Of a stretch of DNA of 64,000 nt, positions 52,594 to 64,000 are shown piece after piece; position 1 is the stretch's first letter, and every line of letters begins with the position of its first letter. This stretch comes from Lanius collurio (lineage: Eukaryota; Chordata; Aves; Passeriformes; Laniidae). The stretch covers positions 3,136,326 to 3,200,325 of the forward strand of contig JACBWW010000048.1 of assembly GCA_020086605.1 (NCBI GenBank), written 5' to 3'. Position numbers and translations under genes: made by a program. The notes beneath the pieces were generated by a model. The model saw only the letters and a list, made by a program, of their open reading frames with translations. It ran no database searches and was not told the DNA's origin.

Positions 52594-53984
52594 GGTGCTT
52601 CAAACTGTAATTTTATCTGAGAGGGAGGAAGAAATAAGAAAAGCTGAAAAGGTCTACATGATATATCCATACAATACCAAAAAATATATTGAAACCATTT
52701 TTTTTATTTTATTTTTTTTCTCAAAAATTAAAATATGCCCCATAAAGCAACTATGCATATTTTTTTCTCTTACTAGACCTTTCATTCTTTAATGAAATAA
52801 TCTGTTTTTAGGGAATGTATTGTTCGATCTTTCGTTTCAAGGGGTGACATTTTTATTTTCCAGGCATTAAACTATATGCAAGAATAATGTAAATGTGGGT
52901 GTTTTCACTGGGCATCACACACCAGCCTGAGAGCCCTTTGAAGCCAACAGACACAGCTACTCTCTGTGAATGATGGCTTTAACATACACATTCCAATCAA
53001 TAATACAGAGTTTTATATTCAATCACATTCAGTTCACACTCATCAAGGATTATCTTTTGTGCTCCCATAGGATTTTCCTGTTGTCCATAGGGAGACAGAG
53101 TTGAATTTAATATATCTCGTTATATTTGGGATGGCTGTGGACCCTAATGGAGGAAGCATCACTTACCACACAAGCAGACTAAACTTTCATGATCAAGACC
53201 AGCTAAAAAGGATATTTGTCACTGCTATCTTCGTTTCTCACACAGTGTCAGACAACACTTTCTGCAGGGTGAATGATTGTACTTTGACAATGTTTACAAA
53301 GCCAATTATACCTTTATTTTGAGAGCTATTCCAAAGGCTATTAGAAGATATTTTTTTCGACTTGTATTTTTATCAGGAGCAGAGGCAAGTAAGCATGCTG
53401 CTTTTTGCAGTTTACTTGCAGCTATATCTCTGGGGAGGATATTTTTCTTTTTATTTTTTTCTTCTTCTTTTTTTTCCAGACTGGAGCAGACAGTGGTTAG
53501 CAATGGAATACAAAAAAGCAATTCTACTGCCTCATAAGCCACAAAGTGGACTATGGAATTAACGTATGAGATGTTATTTCTAATTTATTTATCAGCTCTC
53601 TCTCTATAGTACAAGTACTCTTGAAAGCACTTATGTATTTGAAGTCTCATAGAGAGATACCAGATAATGGGAAATGGTTTGCTGTGAGAAGTGATCTACT
53701 TGAGTGCATAGAAGAAGCTTCTTTCTATCAAATATTTCACCGGTAATGTTTTACTGTTTCTCCTAGATGGCATGCCATAGAGTGTAATAAATTTCAGTTT
53801 GTTTATATTCTGTGTCTGTATTTGCACTTGGGTGATTATATTTGAAATCATGAAAGATCCTTGTTTTTAAAAAAAAAAACTTTAGCATAAGCTTCTCATT
53901 AATCCTGTCCTGTTTGGCTGTTATTAATAGGCCACTGTACAATGTATTCTGCTGCAAAACTCCACCAGGCATGACTAATTCAGA

Positions 53985-54420
53985 TAATTAATTTGCTAGA
54001 ACATTAACACCATCAAATGAGCCTGCTAAACCGGTAAATTTAAAGTAAATTAAACTTAATTTGCAGGTTATTGCAATTAAGTCTGCCTTGTCTTTCTGAG
54101 GGATTTCAACATCCTCAGTATTTAAGAGGCAATCATAATGCATGCAAGTGGGCGGGCTTTTTCACTAATTAACACGAGTCTAATCTGCTTTTCAATTAGG
54201 GTGGATGTTTATAATGTGCTGGTGACAGTGTTGCAATTCAGTACAGCATAACAGGAGTGCATGGCATAATTATAGCTGAAAAGAAAAGCTCATGCAGGGC
54301 CTGTTTAGGGGTTAATGAGACATTGGCAGCTTCCAGCTGAGGAGATTGAGCCAGTTTAGTGCAGCTTCAAGAGGAAACCACCCATAGGGGTTTCCTTTGA
54401 AGTGTCAAAAGGTCCCCTTG
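53985..54420. promoter_or_regulatory. Candidate conserved non-coding element
   Basis: The stretch is complex and rich in AATTA/TTAAT sites: GATAATTAATTTGC, TTGCAATTAAG, CACTAATTAACACG, TTTTCAATTAGGG, CATAATTATAGC and GGGGTTAATGAG. It also has an octamer-like ATGCATGCAAG and a GGGCGGGC box. No long frame and no simple repeats are present. It resembles a developmental enhancer, but conservation is untested. Confidence 0.33.
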
Positions 54421-54671
54421 TTCTGGGTGGCTTATGTTTCATTTGTCTGAGTGGCATATCAAAAATTGATGAGCTGCCAGCAGCAGTCCTCATGACATTA
54501 ATTCACCAATTGTGTTTCTAATAGTTTCATCCTTAAATACATTTGGATGATGATAATACTACAAAAAATCAAGGTTCTGAAAACAATGAGAAGGTCTGTG
54601 CAGTTCCAAGAAGTGTATACAGACTACACAAATGCATCAGCTGCAAATGTTAATGATGCAGATGACCTACA

Positions 54672-54688
54672 CTGCTCGTTACGAGCAG
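54672..54688. repeat. Perfect 7-bp inverted repeat containing CpG
   Basis: CTGCTCG, TTA, CGAGCAG form an exact palindrome with a 3-nt loop. It carries two CpG dinucleotides, which are otherwise scarce in the window. It sits about 100 bp before the MITE relic at 54791. Confidence 0.7.
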
Positions 54689-54790
54689 GAAGAAGACAGA
54701 GATGTATTGTACATCTGTCCTCTGAACAGCATTAGAGCTGTGATGGGGATGTGACATTTATTGTTAGTTAAATTCTTGAAAAGCATAAAA

Positions 54791-54862
54791 TGGGTCACAT
54801 TCATCCCTGAAGTAACTTCACTGGCCTCAGAGCAGCTATACCAACAATGGATTTGGTCTTTT
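54791..54862. mobile_element. Palindromic MITE relic (GGGCCAAATTCATCCCTG type)
   Basis: The left arm TGGGTCACATTCATCCCTGA continues with AGTAACTTCACT. The right arm GCTATACCAACAATGG, then ATTTGGTC, complements it with scattered mismatches. This fits the amniote MITE whose arms read GGGCCAAATTCATCCCTGGTGTAACTCC. It is non-coding, with ends near 54791 and 54862. It is related to but distinct from the copies at 6515 and 13981. Confidence 0.6.
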
Positions 54863-55126
54863 AGAGTAATAGTAAAGGTAAGGAAGTAGAAAAGGAGAGC
54901 TATAAAGAGCATTAGGCATCTCTAATGCAGATACTGTGTTATCAGTCCACTTAGGCTGTGAAGGTCCCAGTCTGAGCATTGTGATCTCACATTGAGATAC
55001 TGGAGGTTCTCAAAACTTTTGTACATAAACGAATGTTCTTTGACAGAGTGTACTGCTTGTCAGAAGCAGTGATAACAGTGCTATCAAGGAATGTTAATTA
55101 CATTGACAAGTAAAAGTTGTTAATGT
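54863..55126. other. Non-coding spacer
   Basis: Unique AT-rich sequence between a MITE relic and a CR1 tip. Nothing is recognised. Confidence 0.6.
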
Positions 55127-55200
55127 ACAGGAGTTGGACTTGATGATCCTGATGTGTCCCTTCCAATTCAGCATATTCTGATTCTACAATTCCATGATTT
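55127..55200 (+). mobile_element. CR1 LINE 3' tip
   Basis: GGAGTTGGACTTGATGATCC, TGTGTCCCTTCCAATTCAGC, then ATTCTGATTCTACAATTCCA and TGATTT correspond to the last about 70 bp of CR1 in sense orientation. The end is a degenerate (ATTCTRTG)n tail. The element is therefore on the plus strand and extremely 5'-truncated. A second short scrap, TTATAGAATCAATGATTTAC at 55244-55263, may be another CR1 end but is too short to call. Confidence 0.85.
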
Positions 55201-58200
55201 AAATACATTTGAAATCCTGAAACAAGAGAAAGGGCTACAGTAGTTATAGAATCAATGATTTACAGGGTTTTTTTTCTACAGGACTACAACCACAGCGTGC
55301 AAGAATTCCATGTTAGAGGAAGGTGCTTTAGTTTCTGCATGAGAGGCAATTTTCCATATATGGTGTGAGCCAAGCATGCTACTGATGCATTATATAGAAG
55401 CTCACTTTTTTCATGTGATGAACAGCAAACATCCTACCCTGGTCTTACCACTTTTAAAAGTATTACTTGAACTGTTTGTAACTTTCTGAAAATTTTGTAT
55501 GGAGATTGATGTCCACAAGGAATACTCAGTCCATCTCACTGGAGATTATTTGAGCTGCATCCAGCCTAATTCCAAGCAGTATGAGGTAGCCAAGTGGAAG
55601 CACAGTAGCCCTGTACTCCCACATCCTACTGTAGATGTCATTCAACCCACCAAAAAAAACACCCAAAACCATTGTCTGAAAATGCTCTTTCTCTGCCTTG
55701 TCTATAAAAAAGTTTAGGCTGACTGGGCATCTAATTTAGGTGCTTGCATTTTTTCAGGCAGAATAAAGGTCTTCCGTATGGGGAGGGGACACATGCACCA
55801 TTCTTTAGAGAGGTTGGGTTATCTATTTTTGGGATGTCTTCTGCGTGTGAAAGACCAAGACTTTTTAGTATTTCCTTAGAAGATGTGGATGCATGAGTGC
55901 TAAAGTAAGAATGTATGGAAGGTTTTTGGCTACTGCAGGGAGGAAGAGCTCTTCCTTTCTGTAATCTGAGATAAATCAAATGGCTGAACAAGCTGAGGAG
56001 TGCACAAGTAGTGTCTTCAGTCAGAGAAGACTATATGTTAGTGTGGTACTGTACGCAGTACTGCAAACATATATTAAGTATAGGTCAGTAAGACTAAATC
56101 CCTGTTGAGATTTTTTGGTTTGCTTCCCTGTCTGGACTTTTGGCTGTGACTTGTGGCATCATCAGTAAATGGCGTTTACTGAGATAAAAATACTACTGCT
56201 GGTGACAGAAGTGACTTTTAAATGACTGAAACTTTCTTATCTGAGAAGCAATTTTTCAACTCAGCACATGAAGTTCAAGAGCACCTGAGAGATTTCTGTG
56301 CTTAAGTTCTGTAACTGATGGACCAAAAGAGAAACAGAAGTCCCTCTGTCAGGGGTGTGAGTTGTCTTCTTTCAGAGAGTCTTTCTATCTGTCTTCCCTG
56401 ACCACCAAACTCAATAGGACACAGGTGCAGTTGAAGCTGCTGTTATTCACCAGCATAGAAAGGAGTGCAAGTCCATCAAGGAACACTGAAGAAATCCTGT
56501 GCAAACAGTATTAAAAAAAAAAAAAATATTTTTAAAGGGTTTAGAGTGCAAATGTTTCTGTCTTATGCTGAAGGAAAATAGCTAAAAAAAATATGGATTA
56601 TATTATGTAGACAGTATTGGAAGCAAAAACATAGTGTGGTATTCAGTTTAAATTTTACTTTACTGGGTGTAATAATGGAAAGAAAGATTTTTTGCCAAGT
56701 AGCTATATTACACAAAGAAGTATATCTTGTTATACCTGCATTCAGAAGGAAAGTTCATCTTTATTTATTTGTCCAGACATCAAGAGGTTTTCAACCATTT
56801 GCAAAGGTCATGATAAATATGAATGTAAAACCAAAAAGAAGGCACACAAGCTAAATCAGCTGTTGAAGACAGAGGGACAATCCCATGGAGATCAACCAAT
56901 ATAGACCATATAAAAAGTGCATGACCTGTTGTTCTTCCTGTATCAGAGATATGAAAAACTGGAACACCCCAGTTCTGTGGAAAATAAGGCCTAGAAAGCC
57001 TGTGGTCTACAGAGCACTCAGATGTCAGAAAGGGACTACCCTTAGAAATATCACACAATCTGCCACTTCTGCTGAGCTCAGTACACTTAGAAACACAAAA
57101 GCCCCTCAGAATCTTAAAGGCTAAGCTAGTGACTTCACTGGGTGCACTTTTGATGCTGCTGGGACACTGACAGTAGAGATTAATGCAATAGCAGCCAGGT
57201 AACTGACACTGGTGAAATCTTTATCCTCTTTTTAACAGCGTAACAATAGCATTTAAGGGACTATTAGGTAACTCAAGTTTTAAATAGTGTATGGGGTATA
57301 ACATAGCACGTTCATAGAAAAAAAGATGCATTAGAGAGATTAAAGTAGGCATTCCTCTTCCAGATGTCTACCTGCCTCTCCTCTGGGATCACAGCAACGC
57401 AGTAGTGCCAGGTCTAGTGTTGATTTTCAGTCTGTTCTCTGTGGGAGCCTTCCAGCATTCCTGTTTTATAATTGAGGCAAAGGAGCAGAAACTCTGATAA
57501 GATGCTTTTTTACACAGATCTTTAGTATTACTTGAAAACATGATGGAGCATTATTTTTTACCTGGCTGAGTTTTTCAGGGAGTTTGGCTCTTGGAAAAGA
57601 TCCGTGTACAAGAATTAACATTTTAAAATTATGGCTGAGGAAGAGGGAATACATGATCTTGTTACACTTGATGTGAATATCAGTGCATAAATTAAACGTA
57701 GTTGACGCCATCTGGTTTCAAAACACTTGCTTTTGGGATATAGAGAAGTTTTGATCAACTTTGACATGAACATACAGTTACAATGAAGGAAAATATAACA
57801 ACCAAATGCTATTATTTTTTAAGTGTAATAAATGTTCTTGAAAGTAGCAGCATACATAGAACCTCAGCGTTGTCATGTCAGCTGGGCAGTATCTTGAACC
57901 TTCAGAGATGATGCTCTTGCACATGAAATCTTTTCCTGATGTCTTGTGGTAACATATGATTGAAGGAGTTAAAGGTGTTTCACAGAAGCCTAAATTGGCC
58001 CTAAAGGAGAGTTTGCATGCTTCCCTCTGATTTCCTCAGTTGATTTAGTCTGAATGAGGAAGGGAGTAACCAGGATAAAACTATCCAGGAAGACAAATGA
58101 AGTTGATAAACTGATGGGCAGTCAGAAGATGGACACAACTCCCATGGGCAGATACTCAGGGTTTTTTTGTGAGGGTTGAATCCAAAGGCTCATTGGACAC

Positions 58201-61200
58201 ATTTATTGCAGAGGGTTGATAAATATTTGAATATACACACAAAAAGGGAAAAGCAATTCATTAGAACAACTGTTTTTTCATGGTACCATGGTGAGCACAA
58301 AGTGCAACAAAGATCTAATTAAATGCTGGGGTATATTGCTGTAAAACTGGTGAATGTTCTGGTAAAGTAAAGGCCATAATAGAATATTGGCTGTAGCTGG
58401 GCAGAAAAAGAAATGCTTACATCTTCGAAAATGCCAGATGGACCTTCACAGAATTTTGTGGTTATGTGCTGATAAGAGAAAACAGCTCTGCAAGGCAGGT
58501 CCATGGTCACTACTCTCTTTCCCCTATAACTTGCTTTGTAGATGATATAGAAAGTGTAATATTGCAAGATTTAATGGGTGGCTATCTTCATAAACGTGGT
58601 GAAAGATCCATCTAGATGCCCTGTGTATTGTTCAAGAAAGTTGTTTTTTAAATCTAAAAATTATTGCTTTAGCAGATTGAAACTATATAAACTTTGAGGA
58701 CTAAAGATACACATAGATATGCATAGATGATTTAGATTATTTTCTTAACACAGTGAAATAACATTGGAAGTGAAGAAATGGAGGGTTACTATAAATATCT
58801 TGGTATCTGATGTGCCAGGAGGGGAAAGCATTAGGAAGAAGAGTAAAAGTACATTTCACTCCAGTAAAATCCAGTAGCTGGGCCAGAGTGCTTTGAAAAT
58901 GCTTTTACTGGAAACATCATCTAGAGTTTGTGTGGATGGTGTTTATTGCATTTTTAAAAATACACAGCTCCATGACTGCTGAGAAGCAAACTGCTGAGGC
59001 TAACAGCTACAAATGCAATTTATGAAACACATGGCATTGTAATTTGACCAAGCGAGTTCAATCCAGAATCAAAATTTGAAGATCACAGTTACTGTAAAAA
59101 TTAAAGAACAACCTCATACAGCAAATAGAGATGTATTTATCCAATAAGTTAAGGAAATATGGGGAAACCAAAATGCATCAGTGGTTTCTTGCTCAGAGGG
59201 AATCGTTAAAGACCACTTAACATTGTTAAGGGAGAAATGTGCTGTTTTCACAGCAAGAGTTATTGCTGGTTTTTACTCTGAAAATAGTTTTAGATTACTT
59301 ATGTTTGTGTTTTTCTCATAATGAGTTCCCAGCCATTGGGTCATTGTCCTCTGCCCAAGAAGGTGATGGTTTTTATCCTGCATTTGAAACACCAACAACA
59401 ACCTCCAAACATCATTCTCACTTTACAGAGACATGAATAATTAATTACTTTATTAATTTAAGGTTATTAAACTCTAAATTTGTGTTTTCTGTTGATTTTT
59501 TTTGTTTTATTGTAGATATATTGATGCAGCTATATTAGTTGTAAGCTTGTGACAAAAAATAATATCATATTCTATCATATCATGTATATAAAACATATAC
59601 ATTACTAGTTTATGATCCAAGTATTTAAAAGATTTTAGCTCAGCCTAGAATTCAGATATCTTTTTATACTTCACTTCTTTATGAAGTATACTTTCACAGA
59701 TTCATGAGTTTCCTCAAAAGGAGAACTGGAAAAATTCCAAAAAGTAGCATAAATATCAAAACCATGTCTACTGAAAACTGTCTACTAGGCACTGGAGAAG
59801 AAATGTCAAAACTCAAGAACAGGAGATTCATCTAGATCTTTGTCCATTTTTCAGATCCAAAAAACCAATGTACATATGAAGGTTCTCAGAACTACCTAAT
59901 TAGGCTGAAAATTGTGGATAGTCTTGAGGTTATGTGACTGAGGATTATGTGCATGTGTATCTACATGTGACATGGCATTTAAAAAGCCACCATAGCATCC
60001 TAAAGTTGCACTTTATGCTAATAATCTGGTACCAAACAGGCAATAGATTTCAATACACGACGACTTAGAGCCTCTGAACCATCACTGCAGTTTCAAGTTT
60101 CAGTCTTCTAGAGGACAAGGTTTTCACTATAGAGCTCTTTGAAGCTCTGCTGTCTAACCCTCTTTCTCCCACCAGTTCTCAGATTAATATCAGTCAAAAG
60201 CCTTGTACTGGTTCCCCATTTTATGCCTGGCAGAACCCACAGACTTTCTATATACTCCATCTAGAAAGTATTTAAAGATTTTGCCTGCTAGGTCATATTT
60301 TACAGGAGATATAGGTGGAAATACAAGAAGAAAATGCTATTTAATGACTAACACAGTTATTACAGTTGTTAGAGTATGAAATAAATGTAAGGCTGCCTTA
60401 AAAGTTAAACTTCTCTATGCTTAGTATATCTGTTTCTGTCTCCATCGGCAAACTCAGATCAGACTGTTTTATTGTTGCAAAAATATATAAGCTCAATCAT
60501 CTCCAGTAGTTTAGGAATCAATATATGGATTCATTAAATGTGAAGAAGGGGTAACAAATGACAACATGAGCAAGGCAGGTAAGAGAGTTCCTGATTGCCT
60601 CAGCTGTTATCAAAGAATTGACCAGTAAAAAATGAGGAAGACTTCTACCCTGCTGATCCAAATCAGCTTAGTGCATTTTTTAGAATGAGTTATCCTTCAC
60701 ATAGTTCATGTAATTTGAAAGAGATGAATTGTGTAACTTCTGCAACTGTTGAAGCCTCAGTTGATAATACTGATAATACTAAGCACTATCAATGAAATCT
60801 TCTCCTGAGGTTATATAGCATTTTTACAGCATAATAATTTCAGAAATAAACCCCTGTTCTCACAGAAAGATTAGGTGGTATGTACCAGATCGGTTTATTT
60901 TACCCAGATTTTATAGACACAACGCAAACCACTATAAATGTGCAAACTTGGTACAGTCATTATATTATTTGATGATTCTCACTTAACTTTTTCACCATTA
61001 TTGTTATTTTTATTCCAGTCCTGCTCATAGTTCACAGTCAGAATAAAACACAGTTGTGCCAGTTAGCATACAGGATTATAATGTGCACAGCCTCTTTTTC
61101 CTCTCTATCCACTGCATTTGAAGGGTGCTCCCATACCTCAGTTCGAACCAGTTAAAGTAATGACAGTAATTTAAACTAGTACCAAATTTCCTTCTAATAT

Positions 61201-64000
61201 CAAGAGCTTATAAAGCATCTAGACCTAGACATGGACGTAGGCAGTTACAAACTATCTAAGTGCAAAACTGTGATTGCATTCCCCTTCCTGCATTTTTAAC
61301 CACTACTTAGACAGAAGTACCCTGTATGCACTGAGCTCTGTAGGTGCTCAATTTGTTATGTTATAACCTACTTCCCAACTAAGAATGTCTAGTAAAAGGA
61401 CATTACCCTTGGGAAAGATGTGAAAAATCCAGGAGGAGTGTTTCCTCCTTCTATGGGAAAGTGGTGTCATGATTTTAAAGAAACACTCAAAACCTTCCCT
61501 CTTTTTGGCTGCTATTTATTATTCTTGTCTGGGAGTCAGAGAAAGGGATGGAGAGTGAAGAGCAGCAAGAGCTGTAATCTCCACCACAACATATCTTCAC
61601 CTGGCATGGGTCTGCTTCCGACTTGCCCATGTGTGGAAGCCTTAATTTCCCAATGGTTGCAATGTACAAAGACAGGGAGGTTTTCAGTTCATTCTCATTT
61701 ATTCTGAGTACTGTCTCTTTTGGTCCTAAAGAACTAATTTTGTCACAGTAAGGGTAAGACTTTAGATGACCTAAGGAGTATTCTTAAATTGCAATCACTT
61801 TTACTCAAAGTACATAAACAAGGGAAAAACACCATGACAACAGAACATATGTTAGACACAAAAGCACCACCATCACTTTTCATATAAATTGAACTACCTC
61901 AGAGTTACAAGTCTTTTATACAAAGATATCAATACATCAGGAGAATGTCCAGATAATCTGACTAACTCATTGCTCAATTTCTTATGCACTTTTCATAGCA
62001 AACGCTTTTTTTACCTGTTTGTGGTTTTTTTTATATTTATTAAGAGATATTTCTTTTTTGTCAAGAAATATTACTCTTTGGGAAAGAGAATTTTGAAGCA
62101 AGGAGTGATTACAGAATAGGTTTTTCTGTAAAAATCACATTCATGGAGCTTTTTCTTGCAGAAAACTGATAGAGACTGATAATGTTGAATAGGAATGTGC
62201 ATATAGTGAAGCCCTCAGTTACAGGATTAATCTGTTTGTAGGCTGAAGATGGGAATTTTCTAGTGCTCCCATTGGCATTTTGTACAAAAAAATTGCTTCA
62301 AAAGGAATTGATATATTCTGGAAAACTTTGAAACTAGTTGAAAGCACTTTGTCTGGGTGTCATGTAGCTTTTGTTTTTTATTCTATCATTTTTATCATTA
62401 GGGACATGACAATATTACTGTTGCATGAGAGTGTACTTGCTTCTTAAGAATTTACCTGTCTTTCACCCTAAATTAATTCATGGTATCATAGTAATTCCCA
62501 CAGCAACCAGCTGTGACGTAACATTAGATTTAAGTTTTAGAGGAAAGTGAGATTGATAATGGAATATATGAATGCATACATTTCTGAAAAAATTGTTTCT
62601 GTTTACATATAGGGAAGATGGCATAAAGAGAGAGTCACTTGGGTTAACAACACAAATTCAGTGTCCTGTGTTATTTCTTATTCCAGAAATTTTGCATTTC
62701 TTATTTGCACAATAACATACAAAATTTGTTGAGAGAATGAGTCACATTAAATATTGAGGCAAATTGCATTACTGCATTTGATAATGCTGGCCATGTAAGG
62801 TATAAGATGATCTATTTGTAAAAATTAAAATAGCCTTGTGCAAGTCATCGACTGATCCCTCAATAGAGTGTGTTTAGAAATATATGAGCATATATCATAT
62901 AAGTATTCTGCAGCCTCATTAACCTTAACTTGTGTGTTTTGAATAGAAAATACCTGCACATTTTATGTAGATTTATGGAATATTAAAGAGGCCATTTACT
63001 GAAAATTGAAATGAAACGCTAAAATTAAAACCATGACCATTCTTTACTCCCTGTAATTGACAGGTTCCTCAAGTGGGGATGAGGCAAGCTGCAGGTATCA
63101 TTCCTTCACTACAGACTACAAATGAACTCTAGGGTGACTATATGCCTTTGACACCTCACACTTCAACAGAATGAATTTGTATCTGAGGTTCTTTGCATAA
63201 GGATGCTCATGTGCTGCATGGGCTTAGAACAAAATTCAACCAAACCAGTAAGTTTTCAGTTTGGTCCTGCATTCTGTGAATTATTTCATGCTTTATTTGA
63301 GCTAGTTGTTATCCTGATCTTTTATAACATATGTGCCTATCCAGATACAGTTAGATTTAGGTACCCTTAAGGTGAATTCCTAGGCCTTCTTTAGTTGCAG
63401 TGAGAACTGTAATACACATACATGAATATAGATAATGTACATAGGTAAAGAAAAGTATATAAACAAAAGAAAAATCCCTGTGCTCTTCTTTTCGGGAACC
63501 TAATATGAAATGTGTGCACAGGCTATAATATCTAAAAAATCTCTAGGACATTTTAATGATTATTGGCTTAACAACTAATTAATTCTGTTGATACTAATTG
63601 CCTCTTTGAAATTATATATAAATGTGAATTACATATGAATGTATCCCAGACCAGGTTTTAAAGGAAAAACCTTCCTGCAAAATACAGTCTAATTATGCAG
63701 CCACCTTAATACTAAGCACAATATTACAGACTTTAGTTTCAAACATATTTTCTCCATATAACGAGTTATTAATGACATATGTGAGTCGGTTATCCTTCGC
63801 CATCCTCAAAAGCTAAGAGAGAGATATGCAAAAAATAACAGCTCTCTTTTGCATGATCAGATATCAGTTTTCTTTCATGTCTTTCACATTTGTTGCCACT
63901 ACTTGACTCACCCAGTTTTTACATTTAAAGGAAAAGAGTGAAATATTTAGATAAACTCGTAGAATCAAGGAAAATTATAGGCTGCATAAGAAGAGGTATC
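55201..64000. other. Non-coding unique sequence to the end of the window
   Basis: No gene is recognised. It contains an A14 run at 56513-56526, a perfect 12-bp palindrome CATGGTACCATG at 58279-58290, and a GATAATACT tandem pair near 60764-60780. A run of short plus-strand frames at 56636-57124 looks cysteine-rich in places but matches no family I know. The remainder is AT-rich unique DNA. Confidence 0.6.
58279..58290. repeat. Perfect 12-bp palindrome
   Basis: CATGGTACCATG is fully self-complementary with no spacer. Probably chance. Confidence 0.7.

Larger units (their letters stand above)
51121..54671. other. Non-coding unique sequence
   Basis: No gene is recognised. It includes a T17 tract (52508-52524) followed by an 18-bp-period direct repeat (52561-52593), and a conserved-looking stretch (53985-54420). 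Nothing else is identifiable. Confidence 0.6.

Noticed and set aside
56636..57124. Overlapping cysteine-containing frames (CYTC near the start of one) resembling a small secreted domain
   Set aside because: Cysteine spacing does not fit the Ly6 fold, the frames lack a signal peptide, and they are short enough to be chance.
57120..57165. Possible MITE core (GTGACTTCACTGGGTGCAC)
   Set aside because: Short isolated similarity without the second arm.
1..64000. CRISPR arrays, operons, riboswitches, bacterial promoters
   Set aside because: The sequence is vertebrate nuclear DNA; no regularly spaced repeats or prokaryotic gene organisation are present.

Overview
The window looks like a stretch of bird nuclear genome with no recognisable gene in it: either intergenic gene desert or the inside of a very long intron. 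The avian assignment rests on three diagnostic remnants of CR1 (the dominant LINE of birds). It is also supported by the low interspersed-repeat load, the AT-rich CpG-poor composition, and short palindromic MITE-like relics of a type shared by birds, crocodilians and turtles. No species, chromosome or neighbouring gene can be named from the sequence. None of the open reading frames (all under 160 codons) resembles a known protein. The longest ones run through the N gap or simple repeats, or are short chance frames.

Layout. 1-6514 is AT-rich unique sequence with one GA/CA microsatellite and a slightly GC-richer block near 2940-3340. 6515-6603 is a palindromic MITE relic, followed by a dense cluster of TAATTA-type sites (6610-6835). 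A second MITE relic lies at 13981-14061. An assembly gap occupies 16711-17069. 21480-21940 holds the most unusual item, a decayed reverse-transcriptase fragment of L1-clade type, a LINE group that is rare in birds. 22667-22696 is a perfect 12-bp inverted repeat with a GATA-type site in each arm. 24000-26900 is pyrimidine-biased on the plus strand. 29312-29436 is a CR1 relic. 36479-36619 is a long T/G low-complexity tract, and 37165-37560 has the texture of a conserved non-coding element. 45788-45904 is a compound AAAAAG/AAAAG microsatellite. 46700-47220 looks like a degraded endogenous-retrovirus LTR. 50371-51120 is the longest CR1 copy, 54791-54862 is a third clear MITE relic, and 55127-55200 is the tip of another CR1.

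How it works together. Nothing here forms an operon or pathway. The best reading is a slowly decaying neutral background in which old transposons are embedded, with several islands of homeodomain-like AATTA/ATTAG motifs that could be distal regulatory elements. Those calls are inference and need cross-species alignment. Transposon family names come from remembered consensus patterns; no database search was run.
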